DNA from: Cliona cf. orientalis
Taxonomy: Eukaryota > Porifera > Demospongiae > Clionaida > Clionaidae
Assembly: GCA_963930775.1 (NCBI GenBank)
Contig: OZ005689.1
Span: 14,136,923 to 14,200,922 of the forward strand
Reading direction: 5' to 3'
Length of the DNA stretch: 64,000 bases
Below, piece by piece: positions 12,791 through 24,865 of the stretch. The position numbers were made by a program, and so were the translations under genes. The number at the start of each line of letters is the position of its first letter. The first letter of the stretch is position 1. The notes under the pieces are model-generated. The model made no database searches, had not been told where the DNA came from, and saw nothing but the letters and a program-made list of their open reading frames with translations.

Positions 12791-13235
12791 GCCTTGGGAT
12801 TTGTACTTGGAGCTGGTGGTGCACTTATGAAGGTGGTGATTGGGAAGAAGTGCTTGAAAAAGGATTCAAGACAGGAATGGCCTTGGGTGTTGGAGAAGGT
12901 GTGGGTGCATGCGCAGCGGTTGCCAAGTCTTTCACACCAACATTTTCTAGAGTAGGAACTTCGATTGTTCATGCAAATGCTGCAGCAGGAGTTACAATTT
13001 TTGGTGTATTTGCACTTTGGGATGTCGCAAAGCATGATATTACAGCGGTGGAGCTATGCTAAAACCTTGCAGAAGGTGCAGCAGGAGCTGCTGGGGGTGT
13101 GGCTGGTGGGGTTGCACTTGTAGCGGCTGGAGGAGCTGTATTCGGTCCAGTTGGTGCATTCTTGGGTGCACTCACTGGAGGCATTGCAGGAGGTTTTGGT
13201 GGAGCAGCTGCAGGAAAAGGCCATTGACAAGCCAT
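12791..13235 (+). pseudogene. Glycine-rich hydrophobic (glycine-zipper-like) pseudogene
   Basis: Interrupted plus-strand frames encode GFVLGAGG, then EEVLEKGFKTGMALGVGEG, a stop, then AGGAVFGPVGAFLGALTGG and GGIAGGFGGAAAGK. Small-residue-rich hydrophobic runs with regular glycines suggest glycine-zipper membrane helices. At least one frameshift (about 12830) and stops at about 13060 and 13225 break it. I cannot assign a family. It may be the N-terminal part of the decayed repeat gene just downstream, but the frames between them are too broken to prove this. Confidence 0.45.
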
Positions 13236-13599
13236 AATATGGGATGAAGGTGAAGATTCAGTGATGAATAGTTATGAATTTTTTGAATGGCATAATGTTG
13301 ATCGCAGCACATGACCAATTAAGTCTGAAACTCAGCAAATTCGATCAAAGATGCTTATCTGAGAAAGCTGGAGGAAAATCCTCAAAGAAGATCACGGATA
13401 AAAATTGGGCCACTTTATGCAGGGCAAATTTTACAGTATTGCTGTGAGCCATGTTTCCTGAGCTCATCCAGTTGCTAAACATTGCTGAAGACCTCCACAA
13501 CAACAATAGCAAGGCTTGTTTCAATCATTGGGACCGCCATGTACATGAGTACCTTGGATTCACCAGTACCTTTCATCTCAACACCCGGTACAAAAGAAA

Positions 13600-14135
13600 T
13601 ATTCGATGGAATTTATTTTATTGAGAATGTCACGATACAGCGTTATGTCTTCCAGGACGGGAATCCTAACAAAGGCAAACGTGGAGCTTAGCAAGGTTGG
13701 CTAGCTCATTCTGGATTTCAGTCCCCGAAAGTGGTTGGTTCTGATGCAAACTACTACAATCCTTCCTACTGGAAGATTACTCATCAAAGTGATGGCAAAC
13801 ATGCACACCTTCGAAAACGTGGAAACAAAGCGGTTACTCTTTCAAGATGGAGAGCTCTTGCGTGGTGACCGGGGAGAAGAGCGTGGCTGGCTATCTCATT
13901 CTGGATTCCAATCCCCCCAAGTTGTAGGAGCGGATGACAATTACTACAATCGAGCACTCTGGCACATCCTATGTCAGAATAATGAGAATGTGGAGACGAC
14001 TCGATACCTCTTTCAAGATGGTGATCCGATTAAGGGAAGGAGAGGAGCTGAAGGAGGCTGGCTTGCCCACTCTGGCTTTGAGTCTCCTAATGTGGTGGGT
14101 GCTGATGCTAACTATTACAACAGACAAATTCATTA
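13600..14135 (+). pseudogene. Tandem 'FQDG...SHSGF...DANYYN' repeat protein relic
   Basis: Three repeats of about 55-60 residues. Each has a YLFQDG-like turn, G-x-RG, GWLAHSGFxSP, a VVGADANYYN-like motif and a W-x-I. Repeat 1 (13615-13790) has an in-frame TAG after KGKRGA; repeats 2 and 3 (13800-14135) are open in another frame, so there is also a frameshift near 13800. The spacing of W, G and N residues suggests a beta-rich, perhaps trefoil- or lectin-like fold, but that is a guess; I do not recognise the family. The stop at 14133-14135 may be the natural end. Confidence 0.5.
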
Positions 14136-14149
14136 AAGTTAGCTAACTA

Positions 14150-16025
14150 TTAGCATAGGTATGAGACATCACTGATTAGCTAGCTATTATAGCTAGTAAA
14201 AAACAACTAGCTAGTATACTAATGGCTTTTGATAAACTAATGATTTTTGTATTACCTTTTATCTTGTAGTTGTAACAAAAACGCATTACTTTCATTGCAT
14301 GTAGCTATTTTGGTTCTTAGGATTATTACCTTTGTGATGGATAAACTTGTCAAATGTGTACTGTGGTAAAAAAATGCATAGCTACCAATAAAATAATTAT
14401 TATAAAAACCAAAGAGCAAAAAAAGGTACTTCATGATGCATGTATAATGTACTTACTACACAATGAATGTAATTATAGACTATATAATGATGAGAATGCG
14501 TATATAGGGGAACCAACATGAAAGAGGAAAAGTTTGTTATGAGGTTCCCCTCTGCAAGTGATGCGTTTTATTCACTCACCTGCAACCATATGAGTAGCTA
14601 TATGCATGGGGAGCAAAGTAGCTAACCAGTAATAATGCGATGAATCAAAACTGAGCCACATGTAAGTCAAGAAGCTTGGATTGCACGACAAGTCGACATC
14701 AATAGGTGCATGATATAGGTGCATGATATGTTTATCCCTACAAATCTTGTTCGTATACTTTTTGACCCTGTCATCCCTACTTCATCCTCAATTGTTTTTA
14801 TACTTGTATACATACTCCTGTGTAAGTTTTTACACCTCACATTGATTTGGACAGCTCATTCAATCGTTCACTAACCCTCGGCGCATTTAAAGTTATTTTC
14901 ATCTTGGAAGTGTGCTCAGAATGAAATGTGGTAGCTGTAGACAAGGTCTAGCAAATTAATGATGATGATAGCAATCTACCATGACATTGTAAATGGTTGC
15001 TGTGCTGATTAAGGATGACCATCTTGTTCAGCTAATGAATGTATTCTGCATGATTATCACACCCTTAGCTATAATTAAGTTTCTCCCATAAAATTGTACA
15101 TTGTTCTCTAACTAGCTACGTGGTCACGTAAACTTCATACATTATAAAAATTTAGTTATTGTATTTATCCCATGAACGGTTACTATTGTCATTGTGTCAC
15201 TTACAGCTTTCATAATCCGATGGACATAGATAGTTATTTAATATATCCACAACAGATTAATTATAGCTAGTCTAGTTGTCTGTAGTACGGATAGCATGCC
15301 AAGCCCTTATACGTCTGCATGTGACAAAGCACCCGAGTCATCCTACATGCTATAGGCTAAAATTATTGACTGCATGCGTGTATCTACAAGTGAAGGAATG
15401 CTAGGTATTTCTAGAATTGCTCTTAACGAGAATTATCATGGAACAAATTATGCAATTGAGATAATACTGCATTGTATACCTGTAAGTCTTGATATTCTCA
15501 GAACGTATTATTCCTTGTCAATTTCCATTTATTTATTATCCTGGCATCCCCACATACCATAGTAGCTACTTCTCCCAAGGCATGCACACAGTACATGAGC
15601 TACTTGTCCCTTGTCAATTACATACCACAGTAGCTAGGCTACGTAGAACTCCCAAGGCATGCACACAGTACATGAGCTACTTAATTGTCCCTTGTCAATT
15701 CTGGGTAATCACTCTACACCATCAAATACTATTAGCTATCCCATGACCATGCAGCTAGTTTCAAATTGCTGAGAATGAGAGCTCGAGAGCATTAGCTGAT
15801 GCCATAAATGAGGCACTATAAGTATAATACTAGAATGTCAAAGGTTAATAATACTCACACTGTTAATGTACTATTAAGATCAACAGGAAGTCAAGAACTT
15901 AAGTGATGAATATAATTGTGCTTGGAGTCATACATTTTGGGTTTATAAGTAGAGCTACAACTTCCCTGAACACTTCACAGCTAATCAACTCATAATCTAT
16001 GTAGGTGGTTCTGGTTAATACAGTA
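14150..16025. other. No gene; MITE end plus crystallin upstream module (copy C)
   Basis: 14150-14700 shows nothing recognisable. 14735-14820 matches one end of the MITE family at 31105-31440 (TTTTTGACCCTGTCATCCCT). From about 14820 the sequence is the upstream module shared with copies A, D and F, with an extra partial internal duplication around GGCATGCACACAGTACATGA at 15580-15690. Confidence 0.6.
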
Positions 16026-16870
16026 ATGGCTGGACTTGTACCTCCTGGTGTATTTCTGCTCTTGCTGCTAACTGGTGCAGTAGACAAAACTGATAGTGTT
16101 CCTGACATTTCAAACCTTGCCAAGTTTCTTAACAGTATTGAATCTGCAGTTGTCCAACTCAATCCTGCAGAGTAAGAACTGACTTAAAATTTAATCTGCT
16201 TGTCACTGTATTATTTAATATACACCACCAGTAGAACATTACCATGCAAGTTTTATTCCGGGTGTTGCCACGAATGTTAGATCATACAAGTTTGCTTAAT
16301 ACCTACAGGAACCGGCAAGCCTGCAGCAGATGCTCCTGTAAATTTGTAGGTGCAGATGGACAATACTTCAATGGACGCAAAGTAGAAATAAGAAGTGAGG
16401 TAGAATCGCTTGCAAACAAAGACTTTGACAATCGAATTGAATCTATACAAACCCAGGGGGACTGTAGGTGGTTAGCATATCGAGGCCCTAACTATGAAGT
16501 CTATACATATATTTTGGAATCCAGCAAGTATTATCCAAAACCATCATCATGGGGTGGACGTGCCAATGAAATATCTTCTGTTAGACCTCTCCCTCCTAGT
16601 GGGACACCAGCAATAATCCTTTTTCGATATGGACACTTTGGGGGACGTATGGAGGTCCTGGAAGATAGTAATGATGATCTTTCAAGCATTGACTTCAATG
16701 ATGCTACAAACAGCTTTATCATCACTGGAGGCACTTGGACGCTCTTTGAGAATCCAGGCTATACTGGCAATGGTGAGAGTTTTGGAGTGGGAGACTACCC
16801 TAATGCTGCAGTTACCCTAGCTCATGTTGGTGGCTATGGAGTAGTCAGCTCCGTCAGGAAACGAAGCTGA
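16026..16870 (+). CDS. Secreted two-domain beta/gamma-crystallin, copy C (intact)
   Basis: Exon 1 is 16026-16171 (donor GTAAGA) and exon 2 is 16309-16870 (acceptor ACCTACAG); phases match and give 235 residues. The signal peptide has core VFLLLLLTGAV, so the product should be secreted; mature linker DISNLAKFLNSIES follows. A cysteine cluster (CSRCSC) opens domain 1, which contains CRWLAYRGPNYE, YTYILESSKYYP and SSWGGRANEISSVRP. Domain 2 has ILFRYGHFGGRMEVL, NDDLSS, GTWTLFENPGYTG and GGYGVVSSV. The family fold is Greek-key; calcium binding is possible. It is the cleanest A/C-type copy and the reference used for judging the broken ones. Function is unknown; extracellular structural or defence roles are both conceivable. 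Confidence 0.9.
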
Positions 16871-17462
16871 GATTAATGCAAGAGATCATGAATATGCATA
16901 CCATAACATTGGAACAAGTATAATAACTAATCTTGAACTGTAGATGAATATCAGATACTCACTTTTATTATAAGTGGTATAGTTATTTAGTAAGTAGCTA
17001 TATTATAGCTATAGCCCTTCATTATTGTAACAACTATTAGCAGTTACTGTATAATGTTGCCGGTTTTGAAATATTATTAATATTTTCTGCTAAGAAAAGG
17101 CTCTTGTGATTGTTATAATAATATAATATTATGGTAATTACCCAGCAAGTGCGCATGAAATTGTCCAAACAGGATTTTAGGCGAGCTCCATCCAGTGCAA
17201 AATTGTTAGCTAAAAAAACTGTAGCCTGTAGCAATGTGCCTTTAAGTTAGTTTGCTAACATATAATCAGCCACCTATGGCCATGTATACCAGTGTACAAG
17301 CATAATTAATATCTGTCCACCATGAAGAATTTTGGACTATCCATTATATTGTAGATATCAGTGATGAAATAGCCCTCGTACTTAATTGTGAACCATTAAC
17401 TTAATTAAAGTTTTCACCCTGTATTTTGAGAAAAAAAGCACTGAATGTCCGTCTATGGTCAT

Positions 17463-17790
17463 AGCTCTCTTATTCCATGCAGGTGATCATGGTGACCAAA
17501 ATTAATTGCATGTGTTCCCTCTCCACCCCCACCCACACACACACTATACTTGTCCCATGATAGATCTCACATTCCAGGTTGTCATGGTGACCAAGTTGTG
17601 TTCGCTCTCCTCCCTGCCTACACATAATACATGCCCCATGATAGTTCTCACATTCCAGGTGGTCCCAGTGGCCAACTTGTGTGTTCTCTAGCCACCCCAT
17701 GCACACGCACTACATTTATACACCACGATTTTCTCATATCATGCATTCCCGGTTTGTCATGGTGACTAAATGTGAATCATGTCCCTTCCT
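17463..17790. repeat. Imperfect ~80-bp tandem repeat in crystallin 3' flank
   Basis: The block CCCATGATAGTTCTCACATT plus CATGGTGACCAAGTTGTGTT recurs about three times. The same array is at 5265-5460, 20410-20730 and, inverted, at 11930-12230 and 45590-45800. The small frames inside it are period artefacts. Confidence 0.8.
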
Positions 17791-18099
17791 AGCTTCCCCC
17801 CTCACCCACTCATGATGTTTCTTGTAATACTATTATAATACATACTATTAGTGTTCCCTCACAAACTAATTGACAGTTCTCATAATCCAGTGGTTACAGG
17901 CAAGCCATTTGTCCCATGCATGATAAATGTTTAGCTAAGAGTACTTACGAGAGCTTCCATATTATAGAGCAAGTACCTGATTCCATGCCTGCAGGTTAAG
18001 TATGTCAGAAAACTGTCAATGACATGGGATCGACATGTTTAGCTAATAGTGTATGTAAGAGGTACTGTGACCAGAAAGTATTGGCCGCGCTGCCACGAT

Positions 18100-18240
18100 G
18101 TTTGTGGCCTCGCCCATCATCGTGGACTCGCATAATACCATATCACCATAGGCATTAATTTTCGTGGGTGGAAATTTCGTGACTCCAAGTCAATAACGAA
18201 AATTAGCACCCCACGAAAATTACCCGCCATACGGTATTTA
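18100..18240. mobile_element. Small MITE-like insert at duplication junction
   Basis: Imperfect inverted termini (ATACCATATCACC.. / ..GGCGGGTAATTTTCGTGG in complement) surround TTTCGTGGGTGG-type words; the right end is CCGCCATACGGTATTTA. It lies exactly between the two tandem duplication units. The ends resemble the other CCGTAT-ended elements in the window. Confidence 0.5.
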
Positions 18241-21027
18241 ATGTATGCACAACAGATTAATTATAGCTAGTCCAGTTGTCTGTAGTACGGATAGCATGCC
18301 AAGTCCTTATACGTCTGCATGTGACAAAGCACCTGAGTCATCCTACATGCTATAAGTGCATTACAGCAAAAAAAATTAAAAGCTGAAATTATTGACTGCA
18401 TGCGTGATATTGTGTGTATCTCTAGCTACAAGTGAAGGAATGCTATAGGTATTTCTAGAATTGCTCTTAACGAGAATTGTCATGGAACAAATTGTGTAAT
18501 TGAGATAATACTGCATTGTATACCTGTAAGTCTTGATATTCTCAGAACTTATTGTTCCTTGTCAATTTCCATTTTTATCCTGGCATCCCCACATACCATA
18601 CTTGTCCCATGTCAATTCCGGGTAATCACGTAGCTACTCTACACCATCAAATACTATTAGCTATCCCATGACCATGCAGCTAGTTTCAAATTGTTGAGAA
18701 TGAGAGCTCAAGAGCATTAGCTGTTACTATAAATGAGGCACTATAAGTATTATACTAGAATGTCAAAAGTTAATAGTACTCACACTGTTAATGTACTATT
18801 AAGATCAACAGAAAGTCAAGAACTTAAGTAATGAATATCACTGTGCTTGGAGTCATACATTTTGGGCTTTTACGTTAACTTTGGGTTTATAGCTAAGTAG
18901 AGCTACAACTTCCCTGAACACTTCACAGCTAATCAACTCATAATCTATGTAGGTGGTTCTGGTTAATACAGTAATGGCTGGACTTGTACCTCCTGGTGTA
19001 TTTCTGCTCTTGCTGCTAACTGGTGCAGTAGACAAAACTGATAGTGTTCCTGACATTTCAAACCTTGCCAAGTTTCTTAACAGTATTGAATCTGCAGTTG
19101 TCCAACTCAATCCTGCAGAGTAAGAACTGACTTAAAATTTAATCTGCTTGTCACTGTATTATTTAATATACACCACCAGTAGAACATTACCATGCAAGTT
19201 TTATTCCGGGTGTTGCCACGAATGTTAGATCATACAAGTTTGCTTAATACCTACAGGAACCGGCAAGCCTGCAGCAGATGCTCCTGTAAATTTGTAGGTG
19301 CAGATGGACAATACTTCAATGGACGCAAAGTAGAAATAAGAAGTGAGGTAGAATCGCTTGCAAACAAAGACTTTGACAATCGAATTGAATCTATACAAAC
19401 CCAGGGGGACTGTAGGTGGCTAGCATATCGAGGCCCTAACTTTGAAGTCTATACATAATATATTTTGGAATCCAGCAAGTATTATCCAAAACCATCATCA
19501 TGGGGTGGACGTGCCAATGAAATATCTTCTGTTAGACCTCTCCCTCCTAGTGGGACACCAGCAATAATCCTTTTTCGATATGGACACTTTGGGGGACGTA
19601 TGGAGGTCCTGGAAGATAGTAATGATGATCTTTCAAGCATTGACTTCAATGATGCTACAAACAGCTTTATCATCACTGGAGGCACTTGGACGCTCTTTGA
19701 GAATCCAGGCTATACTGGCAATGGTGAGAGTTTTGGAGTGGGAGACTACCCTAATGCTGCAGTTACCCTAGCTCATGTTGGTGGCTATGGAGTAGTCAGC
19801 TCCGTCAGGAAACGAAGCTGAGATTAATGCAAGAGATCATGAATATGCATACCATAACATTGGAACAAGTATAATAACTAATCTTGAACTGTAGATGAAT
19901 ATCAGATACTCACTTTTATTATAAGTGGTATAGTTATTTAGTAAGTAGCTATATTATAGCTATAGCCCTTCATTATTGTAACAACTATTAGCAGTTACTG
20001 TATAATGTTGCCGGTTTTGAAATATTATTAATATTTTCTGCTAAGAAAAGGCTCTTGTGATTGTTATAATAATATAATATTATGGTAATTACCCAGCAAG
20101 TGCGCATGAAATTGTCCAAACAGGATTTTAGGCGAGCTCCATCCAGTGCAAAATTGTTAGCTAAAAAAACTGTAGCCTGTAGCAATGTGCCTTTAAGTTA
20201 GTTTGCTAACATATAATCAGCCACCTATGGCCATGTATACCAGTGTACAAGCATAATTAATAGCTGTCCACCATGAAGAATTTTGGACTATCCATTATAT
20301 TGTAGATATCAGTGATGAAATAGCCCTCGTACTTAATTGTGAACCATTAACTTAATTAAAGTTTTCACCCTGTATTTTGAGAAAAAAAGCACTGAATGTC
20401 CGTCTATGGTCATAGCTCTCTTATTCCATGCAGGTGATCATGGTGACCAAAATTAATTGCATGTGTTCCCTCTCCACCCCCACCCACACACACACTATAC
20501 TTGTCCCATGCATGATAGATCTCACATTCCAGGTTGTCATGGTGACCAAGTTGTGTTCGCTCTCCTCCCTGCCTACACATAATACATGCCCCATGATAGT
20601 TCTCACATTCCAGGTGGTCCCAGTGGCCAACTTGTGTGTTCTCTAGCCACCCCATGCACACGCACTACATTTATACACCACGATTTTCTCATATCATGCA
20701 TTCCCGGTTTGTCATGGTGACTAAATGTGAATCATGTCCCTTCCTAGCTTCCCCCCTCACCCACTCATGATGTTTCTTGTAATACTATTATAATACATAC
20801 TATTAGTGTTCCCTCACAAACTAATTGACAGTTCTCATAATCCAGTGGTTACAGGCAAGCCGTTTGTCCCATGCATGATAAATGTTTAGCTATTAAAGAG
20901 TACTTACGAGAGCTTCCATATTATAGAGCAAGTACCTGATTCCATGCCTGCAGGTTAAGTATGTCAGAAAACTGTCAATGACATGGGATCGACATGTTTA
21001 GCTAATAGTGTATGTAAGAGGTACTGT
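18241..21027. repeat. Tandem duplication unit 2 (crystallin D)
   Basis: Second unit of the duplication described at 15241-18075. It contains copy D, its upstream module and its 3' flank. The near identity of long intergenic tracts points to a recent event or ongoing gene conversion. Confidence 0.9.
18974..19821 (+). pseudogene. Beta/gamma-crystallin copy D, single new stop codon
   Basis: Exons 18974-19119 and 19257-19821 match copy C almost base for base. The only disabling change is a 3-base insertion near 19455 that turns ACATATATT into ACATAATATATT, making an in-frame TAA at 19456-19458 within domain 1. Because the insertion is a multiple of three, the frame resumes unchanged (from 19465 on) to the normal end. 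A truncated product would keep the signal peptide and part of domain 1 only. It could be a young pseudogene, a polymorphism or an assembly error in an AT-rich run. Confidence 0.85.
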
Positions 21028-21714
21028 GACCACAATAGTTAGTACCCGGAGAATTTTCTAGCTTATGAGGACTATACCCGCATAATATCATGGGACTAAA
21101 TTAAGTAACTGTATTATAGTCATGGTATGCAATCGCAGGCATGCCAGTTTCTGGCATTCATAGTAAACTATACTGCAGCTGTGACTGAAACTATAGCTTG
21201 CATGTTTTCAGGTCGTTCGATCATAAATCTAGCACTGTGACAATAACAATAATGATATCGATTCAGAAGTATAATGCACAAGTGCAGCATCCACATATAG
21301 CACTCGGGTGAAGCCCCGACAAGGATTGCATTGTATGTTCTTATAAAGGGTGCATTAACTGGTTTGCATCCAATATACACTACTTGTAATGATCTGGCTT
21401 ATAATCAGCACAACAGCACTATAGACTAGCCTCGTTCCCAGGCTCTCCCCCTCCTCTTTATTTTATACGCGCGATTTTTGATCACGTGCGGACACTGATG
21501 ACGCGATCAGTGTCCATTGTGTCCACGTATGAGAGTCCAAAAGAACGAGAAAGAAGTCCGGATCAGCGTGCTAGTAGGCTTTTTGGAGTGCTCTACAGAT
21601 GGCTCGATCGATGGACAAGACTGACAGCCAACTTTTTGACGCCTCGCGCTCTTGAATCTCATACAGTGCCAGTGAGTTGGCTGCCATGATCCAATATTAA
21701 AATTATGATCGTTT

Positions 21715-21957
21715 TATATAGAGCTACAGCTTCACTTGGACCGCACTTCACTAGCTGCTCATCGACTTGACATTGTGTCTCTGATTAATAGAAAATGGAA
21801 AAGAATAGCAATACTGTAACAGTGTTACAGTGTTGAATTCAGCAATGGGCAGACTTGCATTTCCTAGTGTATTTCTGCTATTTCTTCTAACTGTTATAGT
21901 GGACAAAATTGATAGCTTTCCTGACAATATTATGTCAAACCTTGCCAGGTTTTTTTG
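21715..21957 (+). pseudogene. Crystallin B-type leader and exon-1 fragment (E)
   Basis: Leader plus ATG at 21845 and signal peptide (FPSVFLLFLLTVIV) match copy B, then homology stops at the T-run after NLARFF (about 21957). No donor or exon 2 follows; foreign sequence with a G-run continues. A truncated duplicate. Confidence 0.85.
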
Positions 21958-22253
21958 CAAGACTACTTCAGCCCACCTTATGGAAAACTGGTAATGGTCG
22001 TTAGAGCGATAGATAATGTTATAGTTGTTGTTCCAGACCCTCCCTCTCTCTTCTCGCGCACCTTTTTTTGCGTAGGAGGGGCTGGGCACGAGACTTGGTG
22101 GGGGGGGGGGGGAGTATGACAACGTACGCTCGTAGCTTTCTGCCCTAGACTAGAGCTTCATTCAGGCAGTTGCAGTGTGTGGCTGAATTTTTCATCCTAA
22201 CTTAATCAAAGACTGTGAACCGCTATAGTCCCTGCTGCTTTTTCACAATCATC

Positions 22254-23887
22254 ATGGCTGACACTGAGGGAGTAGATTATGCCATAACAGTGACTCAGAG
22301 GTATTGCTCAGCGATATTAATCATAGTATTAGATCTAGCTCACTCTACACCTACTTCTATCAAAATATTCGTAGGTCACAAGAAGTACAGTCCGTGGAAG
22401 GCTCAGCATCCAAGTCAAGAGCTGTGTATCCCACAAAAACAAGTAAGTAATAGCTAGCTTCAGAGTATAGTATTACTTTGAATCCATGATAACTATAGCC
22501 ACATAAGTTTATAATGCATACTGGCATTTACTGGGATCAAAATTTGATCGGACCTATTTTGGACCTTGATCGCTTGAGTTCAGCTGGAAATCTATCTTGA
22601 TCGCTTGATTTTCACTAAAAATGTAGCTTGATGGCTTGACTGATGCCAAAAATTGTCCTTGATTTCCGAAGTAGATAAATTTATAGTTTACCGAGGTGAA
22701 TGCCCACTTTTTATAGTAAATGAAGGTGACCAGGATCAAAATGCACAGTTGTGGATGTCAGTACAGCAGGTATAGTAGTGACCACCCCTTGACCAACATT
22801 GGTTCCCCATAGTGTTTTAAATGCAGCTGTAATCAATATCCAACAGTAAGTTTCCATAATAACCTAGTAGGAACTGTGACAATAATATATTGTTGCAGAG
22901 CTCAACTTGAACGACAATAGCTATAGTTGTACTAGCCATAGATCACCACAGAAAACAAAAAAAATTAATATACAATGTGTATGACAATGTTCTAGAATGT
23001 TCTATGCATAGCAACTGTGATTAATTATTAGCACAAAGACATACCTAATTAGACCATTGCACTTGTTCTAGAAGGTTGTCTCAGTTTACACACATACGCA
23101 CCTGTACATCTATATTATTATACAATGTCATACAGGCTCCACCATTGGATGTGCCAAAATTAATAGTTTATTCCAATTCTCGCTCACATTAATTAATAGC
23201 TTAATTTCTTTACTTAAAATGCTGCTCTATATACATGTAATTAATATAATAATACTGTTACAGTACAAGATATGACTAGTAAGCGAACAGGTCATGAAGG
23301 AACTTGTGTCTGTCTGAAACGTACAGTTAATTCAGAACTATTAAACATCCAATGGTGGAGCCTATAATTATGACATAGTATAATATAATAATAATAGTAT
23401 TTGTATGATAATATAATATTATTGACAATCATTATGACATTATCATAATATAGTAACCAAGACTGCCACAGTGAAAGTGGAATATTCTGTTGAGCACTCT
23501 TGTGACGATGAACCTTCAGTTCAAAATGCAGTGACAGTTGAGCTCCCGGCTGGTGGAAGTGCCCTACAAGTTATGGAGATTGCTGCAGATACGTATGGAT
23601 CGCAATATAATTTCACTGGAAAATATTATGGTGGCAGTCTGGAAGGGTTTGCCATTGAGAAAATAAATGGGTTTCCTAATGATGACACACCACCAACACA
23701 GTGTTATTGGGAATTCTTGATTCGATTTCCAGATGGAAGCATCAAGCCATCGAAGCTAGGAGTGTCGAGTTACTATTTTGATACAGATGGATATGGAATG
23801 ATAATGCGTTTCACCAAGACACCACCCCGTAAGTATAATATTATGGTAACCAAAGCTAACTATGCACAAATACAATCTTGGATATGA
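22254..23887 (+). CDS. DUF4430-like protein, three exons
   Basis: Proposed exons are 22254-22300, 22375-22442 and 23454-23887. All GT-AG sites are good (second donor GTAAGT) and phases fit (2, 1). Exon 1 reads MADTEGVDYAITVTQR. Exon 3 encodes the recognisable domain: ATVKVEYSVE, GGSALQVMEIAAD, INGFPNDD, YWEFLIRFPDGS, LGVSSYYFDTDGYGMIMRF. The YWxF...GVSxY pattern resembles the C-terminal domain of transcobalamin/intrinsic factor (DUF4430). No signal peptide is seen. A GTAAGT at 23829 just after the domain could be a further donor, so the C-terminus is uncertain. The gene is paralogous to the exon at 31649-31989. The domain is well supported; exons 1-2 are inference from phase. Confidence 0.6.
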
Positions 23888-23944
23888 TATTATACTCAAG
23901 CACCCATATCCAGGAGTAAGTGGCTACCCTACATGGATATAGAC

Positions 23945-24363
23945 TACCGTATTCGCTCGATCAGACACAGCTCTCAATTAGTCGCCGCTCTCGAATAGTC
24001 GCCGCACCTCCGGAAGTGCTGAATGAAATAGTCACCACTCTCGAATAGTAGCCGTGCATGCTACACTTACTATTCAGGAAGGATACAGCACGTGGACATG
24101 CCTTGCGATTCGTTCTCGATGGCATGCAGGTACACAATAAACAGTCTAGATCAAGTTCTATCCTTCTTCTACATCAGCAAAGGGGCTAGAATCTCCTAGA
24201 TCATTGGTTTCGATCGACTGTTTCTCTAAGGATTTACCTCTTTGGCAGCTACTGTTATTAATAAACGCCGCTCTCAAATAGTCGCTGCTCTCGAATAAAT
24301 GCCACACAAACTCAGACGATGAAATTAATAGTAGCCGCGGCGTCTGATTGAGCGAATACGGTA
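23945..24363. mobile_element. MITE with TACCGTATTCGCTC termini
   Basis: Inverted ends TACCGTATTCGCTCGATCAG and CTGATTGAGCGAATACGGTA enclose 419 bp. Inside are repeated AGTCGCCGCTCTCGAATAGT words in several copies. Ends resemble the CCGTATAG elements at 30105 and 56822. It sits just downstream of the DUF4430-like gene. Confidence 0.85.
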
Positions 24364-24865
24364 AGTATAATCAAGTCTTGATTGATCATGAGTCTCAGTC
24401 TCCCGGGATCCTCAAAGAGATACTATACACAATACAAATACATGCACTCAAGCATGAATTTGTGCACACATGTGGTATAATGTTACAGTTATGCAGCCTC
24501 GATAATGCCTGTGGTTTTCACAGTGGTTTCATACAAAAACCACAATATAAGGAAACAGGTATATAGCTATAGGGCCAGCCCTGGCATAATGCACAAACGA
24601 ATGGCTTAATTGGCTTCCTGCATGTCTCTGTGGCTTTCTTGGGAATCTCCAAGATATTACTGTAACACATCTTGCAGGACTTCAGGTTATAGTACCAAAT
24701 TAAATTATACATACTTCTTGCCCTATCTATCAATTATTGTCAACTAATTATAGCAGACTAAGTAGCTATTGAGGTGATCTACAGCAGCTGCAGTTACAAT
24801 CGCTTTTGTGGGCTTTCTATAACATTATGAAGCTAAATTTATTACTAGTGTCATGCAGGGCCTGT

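Larger units (their letters stand above)
15241..18075. repeat. Tandem duplication unit 1 (crystallin C)
   Basis: Nearly identical to 18241-21027 at an offset of about 2.95 kb, covering the upstream module, the whole crystallin gene and about 1.2 kb of 3' flank. Differences seen include a 3-base insertion in unit 2's coding region, a few substitutions and some upstream indels. Homology ends at GGTACTGTGACCA on the right. Confidence 0.9.
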
